NCBI GenBank assembly: GCA_030536615.1 | Contig: JAUNPQ010000018.1 | Coordinates: 1-37,262 of the forward strand | Origin: Bacteroidales bacterium | Lineage (GTDB): Bacteria > Bacteroidota > Bacteroidia > Bacteroidales > Muribaculaceae | Length of the DNA stretch: 37,262 nucleotides | Reading direction: 5' to 3' | Part shown: piece after piece, positions 34,404 to 37,262 of the stretch | Numbering within the stretch: the first letter of the stretch is position 1 | Layout: each line of letters starts with the position of its first letter | Notes under the pieces: generated by a model | What the model saw: only the letters and a program-made list of their open reading frames with translations | Told to the model about the DNA's origin: nothing | Database searches by the model: none | Position numbers and translations under genes: made by a program

Positions 34404-34834
34404 TTCTCTCCGAATGATGCGGGTGATGATGCGGCGTGTTCCCGGAACCGGCCATAATCACGTATATAGTCAGCCTCGTCATAAGGGTTATCAGTAATAA
34501 CCATGCATACTGAGCCAGCCGAGAAATTGTCCATGGTGCGCCAGAATCCGGGTGGAATGAACAGACCGCGGTAGGGACGGTTGAGTGTATAACGCCGCTG
34601 CTCCGCGCCATTGTCAAGCACAACATCGAAACTGCCTGACACAGCAATCATGAACTGGCAGTCTGTATAATGGGCATGGCCACCGCGGCTGCTGTCCGCA
34701 GGCACGTCATACAGATAGAACACGCGGCCAATGGCAAAGGGAATGGTGCGTCCGCCTTCTATCACAGACAGATTTCCACGAGGATCGGCAATCTTGCCTA
34801 TCTCTATGACCTTAGGTTCAGTTAATTTCTCCAT
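34400..34834 (-). CDS. FdtA/QdtA-like dTDP-4-keto-6-deoxyglucose 3,4-ketoisomerase (cupin)
   Basis: Start at the ATG at 34834 (144 residues, [20 protein letters not shown]); the upstream part of the frame lies within rfbA. The cupin fold is clear: [20 protein letters not shown], then [20 protein letters not shown], with the histidines of the active site in GGHAHY, and [20 protein letters not shown]. It moves the keto group from C4 to C3 of the dTDP-sugar before amination; whether the product is galactose- or glucose-configured cannot be read from the motifs. It overlaps rfbA by 17 nt and the aminotransferase by 4 nt. Confidence 0.9.
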   Translation of the reverse strand: MEKLTEPKVIEIGKIADPRGNLSVIEGGRTIPFAIGRVFYLYDVPADSSRGGHAHYTDCQFMIAVSGSFDVVLDNGAEQRRYTLNRPYRGLFIPPGFWRTMDNFSAGSVCMVITDNPYDEADYIRDYGRFREHAASSPASFGEK

Positions 34835-35699
34835 CGGCAAGCCTGACAAGGTATTTTCCGTAACTATTGCCTTGCATAGGCATGGCAAGTTTTCTGAGTT
34901 GCCGGGCGTCAATAAATCCGCGTCTGTAGGCAACTTCCTCCAATGCGGCTATTTTCATGCCCTGTCGGTTCTGGATGGCCTGAACAAAACCCGATGCGTC
35001 CATCAATGACTCCACCGTGCCTGTGTCAAGCCAGGCGAACCCGCGGCCAAAGCACTGCACATGCAGTCTGCCGCAATCAAGATATGACGAGTTGACAGAG
35101 GTTATCTCCAGCTCTCCGCGTGCCGACGGTTTCACCAAGGCAGCCACATCAACAACATCATTGGGATAGAAATACAACCCGACAACAGCTTTGTCGCTTT
35201 CCGGATGCTGTGGTTTCTCTACAATGCTGACCGGCAGCCCGTCAACATCGAGCGTGACCACGCCATATCTCTCCGGATCCGTAACCGGATAGGCGAATAT
35301 GGTGGCATAGCCCGCGGCAGCATCAGCTACAGCATGTTTCATCATACCGGTAAATCCCTGTCCGTAGAATATATTGTCACCCAGAACAAGGCATACATCG
35401 TCAGCCCCAATGAACTCACGTCCCAGAATGAACGCCTGGGCAAGACCGTCGGGTGACGGCTGTTCCACGTAGCTGAAGTTTATTCCGAGATCATGTCCAT
35501 CGCCCAGAAGACGCCGGAACGCAGGCAAGTCATCAGGCGTGCTGATTATGAGTATGTCCTTTATCCCGGCAAGCATCAGCACTGACACCGGATAATAGAT
35601 CATTGGCTTGTCATAGACCGGTACAAGCTGTTTGGATATGCCCCGTGTAACCGGATAAAGACGTGTGCCGGACCCTCCGGCAAGAACAATTCCTTTCAT
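34818..35699 (-). CDS. rfbA: Glucose-1-phosphate thymidylyltransferase
   Basis: 293 residues, the usual RmlA length. The nucleotide-binding motif is [20 protein letters not shown], followed by [20 protein letters not shown], and the metal/base-binding region [19 protein letters not shown]. The end [20 protein letters not shown] matches the family. It makes dTDP-glucose from dTTP and glucose-1-phosphate. The start ATG overlaps the rfbB stop (ATGA). Confidence 0.97.
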   Translation of the reverse strand: MKGIVLAGGSGTRLYPVTRGISKQLVPVYDKPMIYYPVSVLMLAGIKDILIISTPDDLPAFRRLLGDGHDLGINFSYVEQPSPDGLAQAFILGREFIGADDVCLVLGDNIFYGQGFTGMMKHAVADAAAGYATIFAYPVTDPERYGVVTLDVDGLPVSIVEKPQHPESDKAVVGLYFYPNDVVDVAALVKPSARGELEITSVNSSYLDCGRLHVQCFGRGFAWLDTGTVESLMDASGFVQAIQNRQGMKIAALEEVAYRRGFIDARQLRKLAMPMQGNSYGKYLVRLADGEIN

Positions 35700-36856
35700 G
35701 GCCTGTCAGTCTGTTTATATTGTTTTCGGTAATATTCACGATATTCACCGCTTATCACATTGTGCATCCACTGACGGTTGTCCAGATACCATTTCACCGT
35801 GCGCCGTATTCCCTCAGAGAACGCGGTCATCGGTATCCAGCCAAGCTCTGCAGCTGTCTTGCCGGGATCAATCGCATAGCGCATATCGTGGCCCGGTCTG
35901 TCAGTCACATAATCAATAAGATCATATCTGGGCTCAGTGCCGGTGTATTCCGCCACAAGCGCAATCACTTCCCTCACAATGTCTATATTGGCTTTCTCGT
36001 TGAGGCCACCTATGTTATAGACTTCACCTGCCGTGCCTTTCTCAAGCACAGCCTCAATGGCGGCGCAATGATCATCAACATACAGCCAGTCACGCACATT
36101 CAGGCCACGTCCATAGACCGGGAGGGGGCGTCCTTCCTGAATGTTGTTTATCAGCAGCGGTATCAGTTTTTCCGGAAACTGCATGGGTCCGTAATTGTTT
36201 GAGCATCGTGTTATGTTCACCGGCATCCCATAGGTGTGATACCAGGCCATGACAAGCATATCGGCCGAGGCCTTGGCCGCACTGTAGGGCGAGCGCGGTG
36301 ACAAAGGAGTCTGCTCGGTAAAAAACTTTTTGCCGAATGAAACCGGCGTATCATTGCGGCGGCTTACCAGTTCGCGTAAGGTTTCCGGAATATCAATAGG
36401 CTGTGCCTCGTCATAGTCACGTGCGAGCGAACCATATACCTCATCCGTGCTTATCTGGAGGAATTTTTTTCCGTCCCACCATGCTCCGTCCGGCAAGCGC
36501 CAATGGCGCGCCGCGGCATCAAGGAGCGTCACAGTCCCCATTACGTTGGTCTCCGAAAAGATCTTCGGGCCTGTGATGGAACGGTCCACGTGTGTCTCGG
36601 CGGCAAAATTCACAACATAATCCGGGTCATATTCAGCAAAGATGCTATCAACCAATGTTGTGTCATTTATGCTTCCATGAACAAACTCAACGCGGCCCGA
36701 TTTTATCTCTGCCTCGATATTTGCTGCATTTCCGGCATATGTCAACGCGTCAAGAACAACTATTCGGGTTGCGGCATCATGCCGTCCGGCAATGTATTTC
36801 ACGAAATTAGACCCTATGAAACCGGCTCCGCCGGTAACCAGATATGTAGTAGCCAT
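35696..36856 (-). CDS. rfbB: dTDP-glucose 4,6-dehydratase
   Basis: 386 residues, somewhat longer than the common 350-360. The Rossmann start is [20 protein letters not shown], the catalytic T-D-E is in [18 protein letters not shown], and the YxxxK pair is in [20 protein letters not shown]. The substrate region is [20 protein letters not shown] and [20 protein letters not shown]. An insertion around residues 160-190 ([20 protein letters not shown]) explains the extra length. It converts dTDP-glucose to the 4-keto-6-deoxy intermediate and is first in the operon. Confidence 0.97.
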   Translation of the reverse strand: MATTYLVTGGAGFIGSNFVKYIAGRHDAATRIVVLDALTYAGNAANIEAEIKSGRVEFVHGSINDTTLVDSIFAEYDPDYVVNFAAETHVDRSITGPKIFSETNVMGTVTLLDAAARHWRLPDGAWWDGKKFLQISTDEVYGSLARDYDEAQPIDIPETLRELVSRRNDTPVSFGKKFFTEQTPLSPRSPYSAAKASADMLVMAWYHTYGMPVNITRCSNNYGPMQFPEKLIPLLINNIQEGRPLPVYGRGLNVRDWLYVDDHCAAIEAVLEKGTAGEVYNIGGLNEKANIDIVREVIALVAEYTGTEPRYDLIDYVTDRPGHDMRYAIDPGKTAAELGWIPMTAFSEGIRRTVKWYLDNRQWMHNVISGEYREYYRKQYKQTDRP

Positions 36857-36879
36857 GGCTATATCTCATTTTGTTTTTG

Positions 36880-36911
36880 CAAAGATAAGCAATAGCGATG
36901 TCAATGTCAAA
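36880..36911 (-). promoter_or_regulatory. Consensus Bacteroidetes promoter of the dTDP-sugar operon
   Basis: On the minus strand TTTG (36911-36908), a 20-nt spacer and TATCTTTG (36887-36880) match exactly, 24 nt before the rfbB ATG. Confidence 0.85.
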
Positions 36912-36918
36912 TTTGACA
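36905..36918. promoter_or_regulatory. Perfect 14-bp palindrome over the -33 box
   Basis: TGTCAAATTTGACA reads the same on both strands and covers the TTTG of the -33 box. A protein bound here would block or replace polymerase contact, so it is a candidate repressor site. Its half TGTCAA/TTGACA also occurs in the palindrome upstream of SusC (21698-21723). Confidence 0.55.
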
Positions 36919-36950
36919 CTTCAAATCTTGCGTCCATTCTCAGGTTTATT

Positions 36951-37103
36951 TTAGTCTCCGGCCCACATTCCACTCCTTTTGAATATCTCTTTTCCCTTAT
37001 ACCAAGTCACCCAATATCCTCCCGGATCCCGATGTCGCAGTGTCTCTGACTCTTTCCACTTCAATATGTCCTCCGCAATGTGCCGGGTCTGCACCCGTAG
37101 CAA
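36951..37103 (-). CDS. Possible 50-residue protein with TTG or GTG start
   Basis: Frame between stop codons, from TTG at 37103 (or GTG at 37094) to TAA at 36953-36951. The peptide reads TRHIAEDILKWKESETLRHR, then DPGGYWVTWYKGKEIFKRSG and MWAGD. The W/Y/G-rich second half reads like folded protein, not random antisense, but there is no ATG and no promoter was found. It begins 11 nt after the stop of the partial gene at the window edge, so it might be a coupled small gene or a degraded tail of that gene. The family is not recognised. Confidence 0.3.
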   Translation of the reverse strand: MLRVQTRHIAEDILKWKESETLRHRDPGGYWVTWYKGKEIFKRSGMWAGD

Positions 37104-37113
37104 CTGTCTTTAT

Positions 37114-37262
37114 TCAACGGCCCACAATTCCGCGAACACGGTCCATAAAACCGGGCTTGACCTCGCGGATATCCACAGCAACTTTGTTACTCTTGCGGTT
37201 CAGGAACACTATGGATGAATGCATCACTATTGCAACCCATTCCTCGAATGGAACAATGGCAT
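37114..37262 (-). CDS. 3' end of an unidentified gene cut by the window edge
   Basis: The last 48 codons of a minus-strand frame that enters from beyond 37262, ending TGA at 37116-37114. The sequence includes PFEEWVAIVMHSSIVFLNRK and ends VDIREVKPGFMDRVRGIVGR. Codon use matches the neighbours. Too little is visible to assign a family. Confidence 0.55.
   Translation of the reverse strand, partial: AIVPFEEWVAIVMHSSIVFLNRKSNKVAVDIREVKPGFMDRVRGIVGR

Noticed and set aside
36857..37113. tRNA or other stable RNA gene in the right-hand gap
   Set aside because: No cloverleaf, no CCA end and no T-loop consensus could be traced on either strand.

Overview
The window is an ordinary stretch of Bacteroidetes chromosome, most likely order Bacteroidales and plausibly family Muribaculaceae. 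The evidence is the SusC/SusD pair, the Bacteroidetes-type promoters (TTTG, 19-21 nt, TAnnTTTG) in front of many genes, the acpP-fabF and HU/RNase G neighbourhoods, DUF4924, DUF6056, and two surface proteins that end in the same YYNLQGxxV...RRG type C-terminal tail. I see no rRNA, tRNA, CRISPR array, phage module or complete insertion sequence.

Left part (1-8500): a minus-strand operon of a small membrane protein, a PstS-like phosphate-binding lipoprotein and a long TPR protein (cut by the window edge). Next come a plus-strand thioredoxin-like/VKOR pair for disulphide chemistry and a DUF4924 gene, then the minus-strand rpsF-rpsR-rplI ribosomal operon, recR with a GNAT acetyltransferase, and the divergent yqgE.

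Middle part (8500-19760): a 434-nt gap with two hairpins and a possible 25-residue peptide, a secreted CotH-type protein, and the minus-strand set HU, a 29-residue AURKAIP1/COX24-like ribosomal peptide and an RNase E/G with a disordered basic tail. These are followed by a DUF308-like membrane protein, a hexapeptide acetyltransferase, an SGNH hydrolase translationally coupled to tilS, and acpP-fabF.

Accessory part (19760-31150): a LytS-type kinase and LytTR regulator point away from a SusC/SusD pair, with a palindrome and a Bacteroidetes promoter in the gap. The SusC gene carries two compensating frameshifts. A possible 3' remnant of an older plus-strand gene overlaps the kinase start, which suggests that the kinase/regulator block was inserted there. 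A reverse-domain-order rubrerythrin and a large GHL10-type surface glycosidase follow, divergently transcribed.

Right part (31150-37262): a DUF6056 membrane protein, a 70-residue protein of unknown function, and a tightly overlapping operon rfbB-rfbA-fdtA-like-fdtB-like that makes a dTDP-3-amino-3,6-dideoxyhexose for surface glycans. Its promoter contains a perfect 14-bp palindrome. The window closes with a possible 50-residue ORF and the 3' end of an unidentified gene.
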